From assembly GCA_949284445.1 (NCBI GenBank), contig CASDVP010000004.1, positions 62,001 through 126,000 on the forward strand: 64,000 nucleotides of DNA, read 5' to 3'. Position numbers and translations under genes: made by a program. Shown here piece after piece: positions 45,046-54,514 of the stretch. The stretch comes from an uncultured Bacillota bacterium. Lineage in GTDB: Bacteria > Bacillota_I > Bacilli_A > RFN20 > CAG-288. Below the pieces are notes generated by a model that ran no database searches, was not told the DNA's origin, and saw only the letters and a list, made by a program, of their open reading frames with translations. Positions within the stretch are counted from its first letter, which is position 1, and each line of letters begins with the position of its first letter.

Positions 45046-46372
45046 ACGACAATTCGAAGTCAAAATAACCGGTCTTGATGATTTTGGAAGAGGTATCTGT
45101 AAAACAGATGGTCCAACTTATTTTATTCCAGGTTTATTAGTTGGAGAAAAAGCGATTGTTGAATCGACTTTTAAATTTGGAAAACTCAGCGATATCAAAG
45201 TCATCAAAAGATTGAGTGATTCTCCTTATAGAGTAAGTCCAAAATGCCCTTATTATCCTAGATGCGGTGGCTGTCAGTTATTGCATTTAAAGTACCCGAG
45301 GCAACTCGAATATAAGCGAAATAAAGTTCAAAATTTAATCCATAAATTTGCAAAGTTAGATATTAAAGTAGAGGATACTATTCCTTCCGTTCCTAACTTT
45401 GAATTTCGAAATAAAGTTCAAAAACCAGTTCGTAGAGTCAATGGAAAACTTGAACTCGGCTTTTATAAGACTGATAGTCATGAATTGGTTCCAGTAAAAA
45501 AATGTCTTATGGAAATGCCGCTTTCTCAACGGATATCTTTAGAGATTCAAAAACTGTTGATCAAGTATCACTATGAGCCATATGATGAAGATAAAGGAAC
45601 TGGTATAATTCGTCATATCTTAATCAAAATTAGCAAAAGCTATAATGAAGCCTTAGTCACCATTGTTTCAACTACTGATAAGATCAAAGGAAGATTACAA
45701 TTTGCTAAAGAACTGATTGAGAAAGTCAAAGAGGTCAAAGGAGTTGTTTTAAATATTAATCCTAGACATACCAATGTTATTTTAGGAGAAAGAAACATTC
45801 CTATCTATGGATACACACATATCAAAGATAAGATTTTCGATAATGATTTTCTCGTCTCATCAAAAAGCTTTTATCAAACCAATCCCTATCAGATTGAAAA
45901 TCTATATGGCACTGCGATTAAGAAGGCTGGTCTTAAAGCTACAGATGTCGTTTTAGATGCGTATTGCGGAACAGGTACTATCGGTATTTCTTTAGCAAAA
46001 AAGGTCAAACAGGTCATCGGTGTTGAATTAGAAAAAGATGCTGTTAAAGACGCGATACGAAATGCCAAAATAAATGATTTGAACAATATCACATTTATCA
46101 ATAGAGATTGTACTGAATATATGATGAAATCACAAAAGACTTTTGATGTGATAATCATGGACCCACCAAGAAAAGGCTCTACCCCTGAATTTTTAGAGGC
46201 AGTTAACCATATTAGTCCACGCACCGTTGTTTATATCAGCTGTGAACCTAACACATTAGCAAGAGATTTGAAATATTTGTTAAATAAATATCGTGTGGTA
46301 TCTGTGACACCCGTTGATATGTTTCCTAACACTTCTAGCGTTGAAACGATCGCTGTTTTGCAAAGAAAATAA
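45038..46372 (+). CDS. rlmD: 23S rRNA (uracil) methyltransferase, RlmCD/RlmD type
   Basis: 444 residues. N-terminal TRAM domain (~1-60), an iron-sulphur cysteine set in CPYYPRCGGCQ, then the SAM-dependent methyltransferase domain with DAYCGTGTIGISLA, IMDPPRKG and the catalytic cysteine in ISCEPNTLARD. It makes 5-methyluridine in 23S rRNA (U747 and/or U1939 in homologues). Last gene of the packed operon, ending at a bidirectional terminator. Confidence 0.93.
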   Translation: MSKRQFEVKITGLDDFGRGICKTDGPTYFIPGLLVGEKAIVESTFKFGKLSDIKVIKRLSDSPYRVSPKCPYYPRCGGCQLLHLKYPRQLEYKRNKVQNLIHKFAKLDIKVEDTIPSVPNFEFRNKVQKPVRRVNGKLELGFYKTDSHELVPVKKCLMEMPLSQRISLEIQKLLIKYHYEPYDEDKGTGIIRHILIKISKSYNEALVTIVSTTDKIKGRLQFAKELIEKVKEVKGVVLNINPRHTNVILGERNIPIYGYTHIKDKIFDNDFLVSSKSFYQTNPYQIENLYGTAIKKAGLKATDVVLDAYCGTGTIGISLAKKVKQVIGVELEKDAVKDAIRNAKINDLNNITFINRDCTEYMMKSQKTFDVIIMDPPRKGSTPEFLEAVNHISPRTVVYISCEPNTLARDLKYLLNKYRVVSVTPVDMFPNTSSVETIAVLQRK

Positions 46373-46373
46373 A

Positions 46374-46412
46374 AGAAAAGCTCCTCGACCGATATGCCGA
46401 GGAGCTCTTTTT
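46374..46412. terminator. Bidirectional intrinsic terminator
   Basis: AGCTCCTCG (46379-46387) and CGAGGAGCT (46398-46406) form a 9-bp stem; A-rich sequence lies before it and T-rich sequence after it, so it can serve both rlmD and the convergent mscL. Confidence 0.88.
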
Positions 46413-47067
46413 AAGCTTTTTCAGTTGTTGATTTATCAGCTTTTAATTCATTATTCTTTTTAAGTTCATCGCGAATTTCTTCTAAGAGAAGGACTTCAGC
46501 AGATTTAACAGGAGCAGCAGGCTTTTCTTCAGCAGGTGCCTCACCATTAAGTTTATATTTTTCAATCAAAGCTAAACGTCTTTGCTTCATTGCAGAAAAG
46601 ATCTTAACAATCGCAAATAATGTGATAGCGATGATCAAGAAAGAGATGATCGCATTGATGAAAGCTCCCCAATCGATGATGGCCATCTTGTTATAGTAAT
46701 ATGTTCCACCATGGTTTGTGTACATACCAGAAATTGTTGTAGTAAAGTCGCTTTCTTGACTTAGAGCTGCCCATTCAGTTGCAGAATAGAACTGTTTTAA
46801 AGCCTCACCACCAACTGTGATACCTTCTGGAACTTTTTGACCAGCATTAGCAGCTGGTAAAACTGTGACTAAACCGGAAAGGCCACCTGGAACACCCCAG
46901 GTACACAAAGAAAGAAGAATATTTGTAAAGGCAGTTACAATCGCACCGAAAGCGGAGCCCATTATAACGCCAACAGCCATATCTAAAACATTACCTTTAG
47001 ATATAAACTTCTTAAATTCGGCTAGTACACCTGTACCTTTCTTCTTTAATGTTTTTTCTTTTGTCAT
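46411..47067 (-). CDS. mscL: Large-conductance mechanosensitive channel, long-loop variant
   Basis: Pentameric emergency channel opened by membrane tension. The first helix is canonical: FKKFISKGNVLDMAVGVIMGSAFGAIV; the second is GAFINAIISFLIIAITLFAIVK. The protein is 218 residues instead of ~125-150, because the extracellular loop between the helices (about 55-125) is roughly 70 residues and contains GTYYYNK and Thr/Gly-rich segments, and the C-terminal cytoplasmic tail is extended (Ala/Pro/Lys/Glu-rich, ending in a coiled-coil-like LLLEEIRDELKKNNE). The gene lies downstream of trxA on the same strand. Confidence 0.93.
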   Translation of the reverse strand: MTKEKTLKKKGTGVLAEFKKFISKGNVLDMAVGVIMGSAFGAIVTAFTNILLSLCTWGVPGGLSGLVTVLPAANAGQKVPEGITVGGEALKQFYSATEWAALSQESDFTTTISGMYTNHGGTYYYNKMAIIDWGAFINAIISFLIIAITLFAIVKIFSAMKQRRLALIEKYKLNGEAPAEEKPAAPVKSAEVLLLEEIRDELKKNNELKADKSTTEKA

Positions 47068-47085
47068 AAGCTCTCCATTAATACA

Positions 47086-47442
47086 TTAAAAAGTGTGCTC
47101 TAAAATATCTGAAAAATAATCAGTATCTTGAACGCCTAATAATATATCATGTTTAGAGCCTGTACTTGTAGTAAATTCTACTCTTTTTCCGTTTTTATAT
47201 GCGACAAGTGTAGGAATTGAGACGACATCATGTTCGATAGCTAAGCCTTGGAAAGAATCGGTGTCGACTTTTAAGAAGGTGATGTTAGGGAATTTGGATT
47301 CGATTTCTTCTAGAACTCTTCCCATGATACGGCATGGGCCACACCAAGTAGCAAAAAAGTCGACAACGACATTGCCATTAGCGATTTCCTTATTGAAATC
47401 TTCCATATTTTCTAAATGTTTGATCATTAAATTTCTTAGCAT
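47086..47442 (-). CDS. trxA: Thioredoxin
   Basis: 118 residues with the active site FFATWCGPCRIM and the cis-proline block SIPTLVAYKNGKRV. Cytoplasmic disulphide reductase. The start is uncertain: ATG 47442 and ATG 47427 are both possible, and the only good AGGAGG is more than 20 bases upstream of the first. It is eighteen bases from mscL on the same strand. The C-terminus is slightly longer than in E. coli Trx. Confidence 0.92.
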   Translation of the reverse strand: MLRNLMIKHLENMEDFNKEIANGNVVVDFFATWCGPCRIMGRVLEEIESKFPNITFLKVDTDSFQGLAIEHDVVSIPTLVAYKNGKRVEFTTSTGSKHDILLGVQDTDYFSDILEHTF

Positions 47443-47516
47443 TATTCAACAGTATTTAATGCTTTCCTCCTGCTATATAATTTATCTTATCTTAGTGAGT
47501 TCTGCAATTTATATGC

Positions 47517-48386
47517 TCACATGAAAGCAGAAAGTGTTCCGAAGAACAAAGAGATGATTCCTAATATCAAAAGGTGAATAGGATAATAAAGGTAAAACGA
47601 ATATTGAACGATTTTATTATTGTAGCCTTTTTTACCGTTATACAATAAGATAAAAACAAACGCTAAAGTTGAATAGGTGCCAATCGGTATAAATTCATTT
47701 GGTAAGAATGACGAAGTGTTATCGATATGCCAAATAAGATTGAAAATCAATTCAGTGATGATGAGCATCACTGCTTCAATATATTTGTAATATCTAAATT
47801 TTATATTGCCTAAAGCACTTTCATCTAAATCAGAATAAATAGTCTGTTTTTTAATCAAATAAAAATCGACTATCTTTCTGCCAACAAAAAACATGAAGAA
47901 TAAAACGATGGAGAAAGTCCCCCAATCAGCTTTAAAAATGGACCCATATGTTTGGTTGATATTGATATCGCTTAAAACAGCAAGAGAGATGGGTAAGATG
48001 GCAATAAAAGAAAACTTGTCTTTTCTGTTTAAAAGGTAAACAGTTAAAACACCTAAGAAAAGATCAGTAAAAACATTTCCAATCAATGGGTTTGAAGCTA
48101 TTGTGATATTAGATATTGAACCGATGATAAGACCAAAGATATCCATCAAAATAGCAATGCCTAATAATCTCGATAAATAATTGCGGATATTATGTGTATG
48201 ATAAACGCCTTCAACTGCTAAAAATGCAAAGATAGGAAAGGCGATTTTGCCGATAGAACGCATGACTTCATAAGCGATAGTATCACTGGCTAAAAATAAT
48301 AAAGCCGCATGATCAATTGTCATGAGCAGCAAACCGATAATTTTTAATACCAGACTGTTCAGCCCGAATATTGAAGTGCTTTTCAT
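47517..48386 (-). CDS. TraX-family membrane protein
   Basis: 289 residues from ATG 48386, which follows the stop of the upstream gene by one base; an ATG at 48431 would add 15 residues. About eight membrane segments. The N-terminal block LKIIGLLLMTIDHAALLFL and the RSIGKIAFPIFAFLAVEGVYHT region are hallmarks of TraX proteins, which include the F-pilin acetylase but are widespread in Firmicutes without conjugation genes. It is probably a membrane acyltransferase; the target is unknown. Confidence 0.85.
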   Translation of the reverse strand: MKSTSIFGLNSLVLKIIGLLLMTIDHAALLFLASDTIAYEVMRSIGKIAFPIFAFLAVEGVYHTHNIRNYLSRLLGIAILMDIFGLIIGSISNITIASNPLIGNVFTDLFLGVLTVYLLNRKDKFSFIAILPISLAVLSDININQTYGSIFKADWGTFSIVLFFMFFVGRKIVDFYLIKKQTIYSDLDESALGNIKFRYYKYIEAVMLIITELIFNLIWHIDNTSSFLPNEFIPIGTYSTLAFVFILLYNGKKGYNNKIVQYSFYLYYPIHLLILGIISLFFGTLSAFM

Positions 48387-48387
48387 A

Positions 48388-49230
48388 TTAAATAAATAGA
48401 ATAATATAAGAGAATAAATTGTTGATAACATGGCAACATATTGAAGTAGACAATCTACCAGATATAAAATAAATCGAGCATAAAATAATACCTGAACTTA
48501 TATATATGGGAAGATTCATCAATTCAACTATAAAGTTTTCTAGTGCGGCTTGTTTTGCCTCAGCTTCAGCTGTGATTAAAGAAGATATAGAAGAAAAATC
48601 AAAATGGATCAATCCGAAAATGACTGAAGATAAAATTATGGCGATGATAGGCTTAGCTTTACTGGCGATAGATTCTCCTAGACCAACACGATAGGTCAAT
48701 TCTTCGACTATGGGAGCAAAAATAACTGTTGTGAAAAAAAGAAGTGCTGGCTGTGATAATGTCATCGATTCGATTCCTTCTTGATTGTTATTGCTACCAT
48801 AGAATGGAACAAATGAATATACTAAACCGAATAAGTAATTTATAAAAATCAAACAAGCAAAACCGATTAATGAATATTTATATGCTTTGACGTCACGAAA
48901 TTCTTGTAAAAATTGTACATAGGTTTTTCGATGGTCAAAAATCATTAATAATACAAAGGCGATTAAGATGATGAAATATGTACAAAAATTCAATAAAGAC
49001 AATAATAAATCAGTGTTGTTTTGAAGAGCAGGGATGGAAAGTAATATCACTTGTATCAAAATCGATACCAGTTGTAGACCCAAAAATCCGATTATAAAAA
49101 AGACAACTTTCTCCCATAAAGGGAGAGAAAAGGCAAGGACACGGCGCGGAAAAATAGATTGATTTTCCTCATCGATCGGCGGTCTTTTGTATGGCTCATT
49201 TTGATTGTTTTGTTGATTGAAAATTTCCAT
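48388..49230 (-). CDS. CPBP-family intramembrane protease-like protein
   Basis: 280 residues from ATG 49230, placed six bases after GGGGTG. The start of the protein is hydrophilic (Asn/Gln-rich), followed by about seven membrane helices. The CPBP (CAAX protease/bacteriocin-processing) motifs are present: EELTYR (EExxxR) and FGLIHFD (FxxxH). Homologues process or protect against bacteriocins, or act as intramembrane peptidases; the substrate is unknown. In operon with the TraX-like gene. Confidence 0.88.
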   Translation of the reverse strand: MEIFNQQNNQNEPYKRPPIDEENQSIFPRRVLAFSLPLWEKVVFFIIGFLGLQLVSILIQVILLSIPALQNNTDLLLSLLNFCTYFIILIAFVLLMIFDHRKTYVQFLQEFRDVKAYKYSLIGFACLIFINYLFGLVYSFVPFYGSNNNQEGIESMTLSQPALLFFTTVIFAPIVEELTYRVGLGESIASKAKPIIAIILSSVIFGLIHFDFSSISSLITAEAEAKQAALENFIVELMNLPIYISSGIILCSIYFISGRLSTSICCHVINNLFSYIILFI

Positions 49231-49311
49231 GTTGTGCACCCCGAAATATTTTATTTTTTTTTACTTTGATAGTAAATAAATTTCAATATAATATAGTCAG
49301 GTATATTAAAT

Positions 49312-52300
49312 ATGATTAACACAATTCTTATTGTTGTATTCGTAGCGATGATCGCACTTGCTATCCTAGCTTTTTTTGCCGGTCTGATCAAAGGCATGTA
49401 TAAGACGATGGTCAAAACTCTTTTAGAAGTGGTTTTGATTTTGATTTTTGTCTTTTTAACACCCTCTATTGCTAATGCTGTTGGCAATATTGATTTATCA
49501 AATTTCAATATATATTTTGACTTTGCATTCAATGATGTTGTCCATACCATACATTTGACAACCATTCAGCAAACTTTAGCTGATATCATCTCATCCACAG
49601 GTCTTATCTCACCAATAAATGGAATATCGATTTATCAGACTGCCATCGCTTTATCGACTTCAATAATCTCTTATGTGTTATTTTTTATAGAAATCCTAAT
49701 CATTCAATTATTCATCTGGCTTTTCACTGCCATTATTTACAATGGTATTTTTAGATGGTTCTTACCTGTTGAAACAAGAAAAGAAGCGAAAAATAGAAAA
49801 AATAATAAAACTTCTAGTGAACTGGTATCAGGTTTGGTCGATGAAAATGGCAAAGTTAAGAATGAGAACAGAAATAGTCGTAGATTAAAACGACATCCGT
49901 TTATAGGCGGTTTAGTCGGCGCCTGTGGTGAATTTGCTCTAGTGGTTGTTTTATTATCACCCATCACTTCATTTGCAAAAATAATAATCAAAAATAAAGA
50001 GACTTTGCGACCTTTTGTAGAACTTTTACCCGACAATGTCAATTCATACTATGATGAATATGTTGATTCGTTTGATAACAGCTTAGTCATGTCTATCACT
50101 GGAATCGGTGGACTTGATGACCTGATCATGAACTCAGCATCTCAAGTCGAAATATCTGGTGAAAAGGTATCATTAAACAATCTTATGAGCGCGGCTTTAG
50201 ATATCGCTAGCCCGATAATCACAGATGGGTCGATCGAAGATATCTCTTTTGAAAATTCCACTTTAAACATCACGGTCAATTATGCGATTCTGTTGAGCGA
50301 CGCAACCATAAATCAAATCATCACTTCTTTAGTAGCGAATAATGTGGTGTTGGCATTGATACCACCATTTATCGATTTAGCGGTTAATAATCTTTCTTCT
50401 GGAACACCTGTTTTAAATGAACTAGATCTTTCCAATATAGATTGGAAATCTGAATTGAGCATCATCAATAATTTTTATAAAGAAATATATAAGACTGGTG
50501 TAGTTTCAAATTTTATAAAAGATAATGGGAATAGATTTGATTTTAAGGATTTTATCATCTCCACTGAAAATATGGATGATGAAACGATCAGATACTATGG
50601 AAACGCAGTAGAACAATTAGGAAAGCTTGAAATCATCAAGAAAAATATGCCTACACTTTTATCAGGTATCGGCACCTATCTTAGCAGCATCGGAATCAAT
50701 GCTTTTCCAACTGATGCGACTGTATATCAAGGCATTAACTGGTCTCATGATTTGCGGATACTTGTGGAAAATGCCCTTAAGATGTTTAGAACTCTCAATA
50801 TTGATATAACATCAGGAATTGTTGATCTAAATTTCAAAAATATAATGCTAAATGCTATCAAAGATCAAACAAAGCGAGGCCAATTAGAAAATAGCATCTT
50901 AGGAGATCCAAATGATGATTTAGAAGGATTGCTAGATCTGCAAGTTTTAAATATCGAACAATTTGATTTTTCATCTGTCCTTTCATCTGTGTTGAATTCT
51001 ATCACTCCTATCAAGCCCTATTTAGAGGGTATCTATTTAGATTCAGTATTGGCAGATTTTAGAGTTCGTGACTTAAAATCTGAAGTCAAAGTTTATTTTG
51101 ATGCTTGTGATAACATTTTTGGTGAAGGTTCTTTCTTCATGGAAGAAAACTTTTCTTTCGATAAACTAGAATGGGGAGATGAGAGAGTAGCCACTCAATT
51201 TTGTGAAATTTTGAATATTCTCGAAGACTCTTATATTTTCCAAAAGTTATATGCCCCAACACTAAAAACTTTCTTACACAATAACGATATGAATTTTGAT
51301 ACTTATCTATTCGGTCTTACTCCCTATGATTTCAATTATGATTCTAAAGATTTTTTAGATAATTTTGAAACATTATTAACTTTGTTACCGAATATCAAGA
51401 AGATGACGGATGCTTTATCTAACGATTCTCTCAGCAATGTTGAAAAGGTTAAAGCTATTGATACGAATACTTTAAGACAATTGCTAAATATCATTGCAAA
51501 TTCTGACTTTTTTAATGCACCTAAAGCTACGGGGGCGAGTCAAGACGAGATCACAAATGCAAATATTTATACGTTTCTCAGCAATTTATTAAATGATGAA
51601 ACTATAAAGGAACTTGGCTTTTTTACACCTGATAAAAAAATCATTGCTAATATAGATTGGGGAAATGGTTATGATGGAAAAGAAATAGATAAGATTTGTG
51701 ATGCCTTCGAATATGCAAAGTTCAATGCCGATTTCTTTTTTGATCAAAATTTAGATTTGAACAAATTATCAGATAGCAGTGCTATCAGCGGTTTGATCAA
51801 TAGTGGTTTAGATAGTGAAATCTTACGTCCATCAATTCTGCAAATCATCGATAATTCTTTAAATACCTATTTAAATGATTTAGGAATCCCTGTTTCACTT
51901 CAGGATATGCGCGTGTCGATGTGGAAAGAGGATGCTGATGATATCGCAAAATTATTCGATCTATTAAAAGGCTTAGATTTATTAAATATCGATATTGATA
52001 AAATAGATACTAATAGATTAAATGCGATTTTAACTCTTTTAAGTAACACAAATTTCATGAACTGCGGTGGCAATTCCTTTGGGACAATGGTCTATTGTAT
52101 CTTAAGAAATCAAAAGTTTTTTGAACGGCTAAGTATCAATGGGCAATCCGTGGCTCAATATTTTATCAACGCTGATTGGTCATCCGATATATCTTCGATC
52201 GAATTAGATATAAATTCTGTTAAAATCAATGCCTTGATCAGCTCTTCTGGCGAGATTAAGTCTTTATGTGAAGCAATAAAATTAATTCAACAGAATGGTG

Positions 52301-54078
52301 GCTTTAACACGATTTCTCAAGGAAAATTGCCTTCTGAACTCATCGATGCTTTTGTCAGTTCAAAAGGTATTTTCAGTTCGGTTTTATTGAAAGGAATATT
52401 CAGTGAGGTTCTATCTGCTTCTATCGATCAAATGGATTTTGGTAGTGAATATAACTCCTTTTTAAAGAGTATTGATTTTACTTGCTTGAGCAAATTGAGC
52501 GAAGATGAATTCAAATTCGAATTAAAATTATTTTCACGTATGTATGAGCTGTCATCTTCAGGTGAATTATCCGAGATCATGAAAAATATCTTTTCTCTTT
52601 CAGATGAGCAATTGACCGAATTCACTTCTCTCATCCGTGATTTTGGAAATTCTAAATTGTTGACAACTGTCAAAGAAGGATCAATTTTAAATCCTCTAGC
52701 TGAACTTTTTAAAGAGATAATCACCCGATATGGATTAGTTGAAGAAGTTACTTTAAATACCGATTCTATACAACAAGTTAATGTTTTAGAAGGCATCTTA
52801 TTAAATGTTTCAAATTGGGGTGATGAGATGTCCTTATTTGCTGATGTCATTATTGAATTACAGGGATTTAATGTTTCTGATTTAAACATTGTTGATTTAA
52901 CTCAGGAACAAGCTACTAGCTTAGAAACGATTTGTAATTTAATGAATTCCTCTGCAGTGTTTCATCGATTACCAATTTACCTTTTAAAGCATGGATTTGA
53001 AGATTATAATTTCAGTGAACTATTAGAAGATAACTCTGGACAGATCAATCACCACTTGGATTTTAACATACATTTATCTGTCCATGCGGATGATATTTCT
53101 TATTGGTCGAATGATATTCACTTCAGTTTCAGAGTATTTGATCAAGTAAGAGGACTATTAGTTTCAACGAATAGTTTCGGGAGTGTCTTCTTCGGTGATG
53201 ATAACATGGTTTCGACTTCAATTTTAGCGTATATCGGAAAGATGAATATCTTTAAGCATACCCGTTCATATATCGCTTATAATCTGATCAACAATTCCTT
53301 GATCAAAGCACTTTCTGCATCCTATCATTTTAATGATTTCTTAATGCCAATTGCATTTAGACCTAATGTTCCATTTGGCGAAGATTCAGATTCTTTTAGA
53401 ATTGAAATCCTTGAATATACTGATTCTGACCTTCTTTCTGCTGACAACACTTATGATTTAGAAAAAGGTATTGCTGACCTGAAACTTTTTGATAATTTAT
53501 TCCGTGATTTGATCAAATACATACCAAGCCTTAGCGATTTAGCTACTTATGCTCATAACTATATTGAAATATTAACATCGAATGTTTTTGATGCTGCTGA
53601 TGTTTTTAGACGCTCGAGTTTATCATCTGAAATAATCGCTTCTTTGCTGAGAAAGACTGTTGAGACAATCAACCAAGTTATGAGTTCTTCTGCGGATATT
53701 AATTTTTATTCAGATAATTATTTCTTTACCAATCCTGTGGAAGGAATAGCTATTGATGCTCTATTGAAAACGGCTAGTAAAATATTGAATGGTCAATTTG
53801 TTTTTACTAGAGAAGAAATATCTCAATTGTTTAATGCTTTTTCAATCAGTGAAAGCTCAAACTCTCTTATAAATCAGATTTTGCAAACTGATTTTTATAA
53901 GGATACTCATAATAGTTCTATCGGAATTGATTATATCAGCTCACTCAGTGATATCATCTTAGTTCAAACAAATGATGGACAGATTTCTTTAGCTATCTAT
54001 CTTGGAAACGAATTAGACAACTTGTTAAATAATACTCTTGCTTTTTCTGAGATTTCCTTGGATGGGATCATCAACTGA
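49312..54078 (+). CDS. Giant CvpA-like membrane protein with repeated W-centred modules
   Basis: 1588 residues. The N-terminus resembles CvpA: membrane helices at ~4-26 and ~33-57, ~105-145 and ~195-222, with AFFAGLIKGMYKTMVKTLLEV. A charged cytoplasmic loop (~150-195) separates the last two. The remaining ~1360 residues lack further helices and appear built from degenerate modules of ~85-200 residues, each opening with an aromatic-x-x-E/D pattern: WKSEL (~376), WSHDL (~475), WGDER (~619), WGNGY (~781), WKEDA (~869), WSSDI (~953), WGDEM (~1167), WSNDI (~1263). No lipobox, LPxTG, enzyme motif or cysteine pairs. No named family beyond the CvpA-like part. Weak -10 TATAAT at 49287-49292 and little Shine-Dalgarno. 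Two bases from the next gene. Confidence 0.8.
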   Translation: MINTILIVVFVAMIALAILAFFAGLIKGMYKTMVKTLLEVVLILIFVFLTPSIANAVGNIDLSNFNIYFDFAFNDVVHTIHLTTIQQTLADIISSTGLISPINGISIYQTAIALSTSIISYVLFFIEILIIQLFIWLFTAIIYNGIFRWFLPVETRKEAKNRKNNKTSSELVSGLVDENGKVKNENRNSRRLKRHPFIGGLVGACGEFALVVVLLSPITSFAKIIIKNKETLRPFVELLPDNVNSYYDEYVDSFDNSLVMSITGIGGLDDLIMNSASQVEISGEKVSLNNLMSAALDIASPIITDGSIEDISFENSTLNITVNYAILLSDATINQIITSLVANNVVLALIPPFIDLAVNNLSSGTPVLNELDLSNIDWKSELSIINNFYKEIYKTGVVSNFIKDNGNRFDFKDFIISTENMDDETIRYYGNAVEQLGKLEIIKKNMPTLLSGIGTYLSSIGINAFPTDATVYQGINWSHDLRILVENALKMFRTLNIDITSGIVDLNFKNIMLNAIKDQTKRGQLENSILGDPNDDLEGLLDLQVLNIEQFDFSSVLSSVLNSITPIKPYLEGIYLDSVLADFRVRDLKSEVKVYFDACDNIFGEGSFFMEENFSFDKLEWGDERVATQFCEILNILEDSYIFQKLYAPTLKTFLHNNDMNFDTYLFGLTPYDFNYDSKDFLDNFETLLTLLPNIKKMTDALSNDSLSNVEKVKAIDTNTLRQLLNIIANSDFFNAPKATGASQDEITNANIYTFLSNLLNDETIKELGFFTPDKKIIANIDWGNGYDGKEIDKICDAFEYAKFNADFFFDQNLDLNKLSDSSAISGLINSGLDSEILRPSILQIIDNSLNTYLNDLGIPVSLQDMRVSMWKEDADDIAKLFDLLKGLDLLNIDIDKIDTNRLNAILTLLSNTNFMNCGGNSFGTMVYCILRNQKFFERLSINGQSVAQYFINADWSSDISSIELDINSVKINALISSSGEIKSLCEAIKLIQQNGGFNTISQGKLPSELIDAFVSSKGIFSSVLLKGIFSEVLSASIDQMDFGSEYNSFLKSIDFTCLSKLSEDEFKFELKLFSRMYELSSSGELSEIMKNIFSLSDEQLTEFTSLIRDFGNSKLLTTVKEGSILNPLAELFKEIITRYGLVEEVTLNTDSIQQVNVLEGILLNVSNWGDEMSLFADVIIELQGFNVSDLNIVDLTQEQATSLETICNLMNSSAVFHRLPIYLLKHGFEDYNFSELLEDNSGQINHHLDFNIHLSVHADDISYWSNDIHFSFRVFDQVRGLLVSTNSFGSVFFGDDNMVSTSILAYIGKMNIFKHTRSYIAYNLINNSLIKALSASYHFNDFLMPIAFRPNVPFGEDSDSFRIEILEYTDSDLLSADNTYDLEKGIADLKLFDNLFRDLIKYIPSLSDLATYAHNYIEILTSNVFDAADVFRRSSLSSEIIASLLRKTVETINQVMSSSADINFYSDNYFFTNPVEGIAIDALLKTASKILNGQFVFTREEISQLFNAFSISESSNSLINQILQTDFYKDTHNSSIGIDYISSLSDIILVQTNDGQISLAIYLGNELDNLLNNTLAFSEISLDGIIN

Positions 54079-54080
54079 TT

Positions 54081-54449
54081 ATGGAACCTATTTATCAATT
54101 CATTTATGAAGAAAAGCGATCAAAGTTTTTTTGTTATCTTTATTCGATCAATAATCGTGATGAAATCAAAGAAGTGATGAATGCTTTGAAAAGCGAACAT
54201 AAAAAAGCAAAACACATTTTGCGATGTTGTCGATATTCAAATGGTTCAGGACTGAGCATTTTAGAAACTAACGAAAATCAGGAGCCTATCAGTTCTATGA
54301 AAAAACTCGGATTTATTCTTGAAAAGAAAGATTTTAAAAATGTTGGCATCTTTATAGTTCGTTACTTTGGCGGGACTAAATTAGGAGCGAGTCATTTAGA
54401 CCATTTATACTTAGAATTAGGATTGAAAACGCTCACTAATATTTCATAA
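54081..54449 (+). CDS. Short YigZ/IMPACT-family protein
   Basis: 122 residues, matching only the N-terminal UPF0029 (Impact) domain of YigZ (~200 residues): EEKRSKFFCYLYSI near the start, HKKAKHILRCCRYS and the strongly conserved FIVRYFGGTKLGASHLDHLY. The usual DGEPxGTAG loop reads NQEPISSM, and the C-terminal DUF1949 domain is missing. It follows the giant protein gene by two bases and probably shares its mRNA. It could be a degenerate or minimal member; it ends at a clean stop without any trace of the missing domain downstream. Confidence 0.75.
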   Translation: MEPIYQFIYEEKRSKFFCYLYSINNRDEIKEVMNALKSEHKKAKHILRCCRYSNGSGLSILETNENQEPISSMKKLGFILEKKDFKNVGIFIVRYFGGTKLGASHLDHLYLELGLKTLTNIS

Positions 54450-54452
54450 AAA

Positions 54453-54481
54453 TTGTTTAGTTTAATAGTTTTTTATATAAT
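54453..54481 (+). promoter_or_regulatory. Promoter of the hydrogenase-like operon
   Basis: TTGTTT (54453-54458), 17-base spacer and perfect TATAAT (54476-54481). Transcription would start near 54488, giving a 27-base leader. Confidence 0.6.
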
Positions 54482-54514
54482 TATTGTGAAACTAATAGAA
54501 AGATTATATATACC

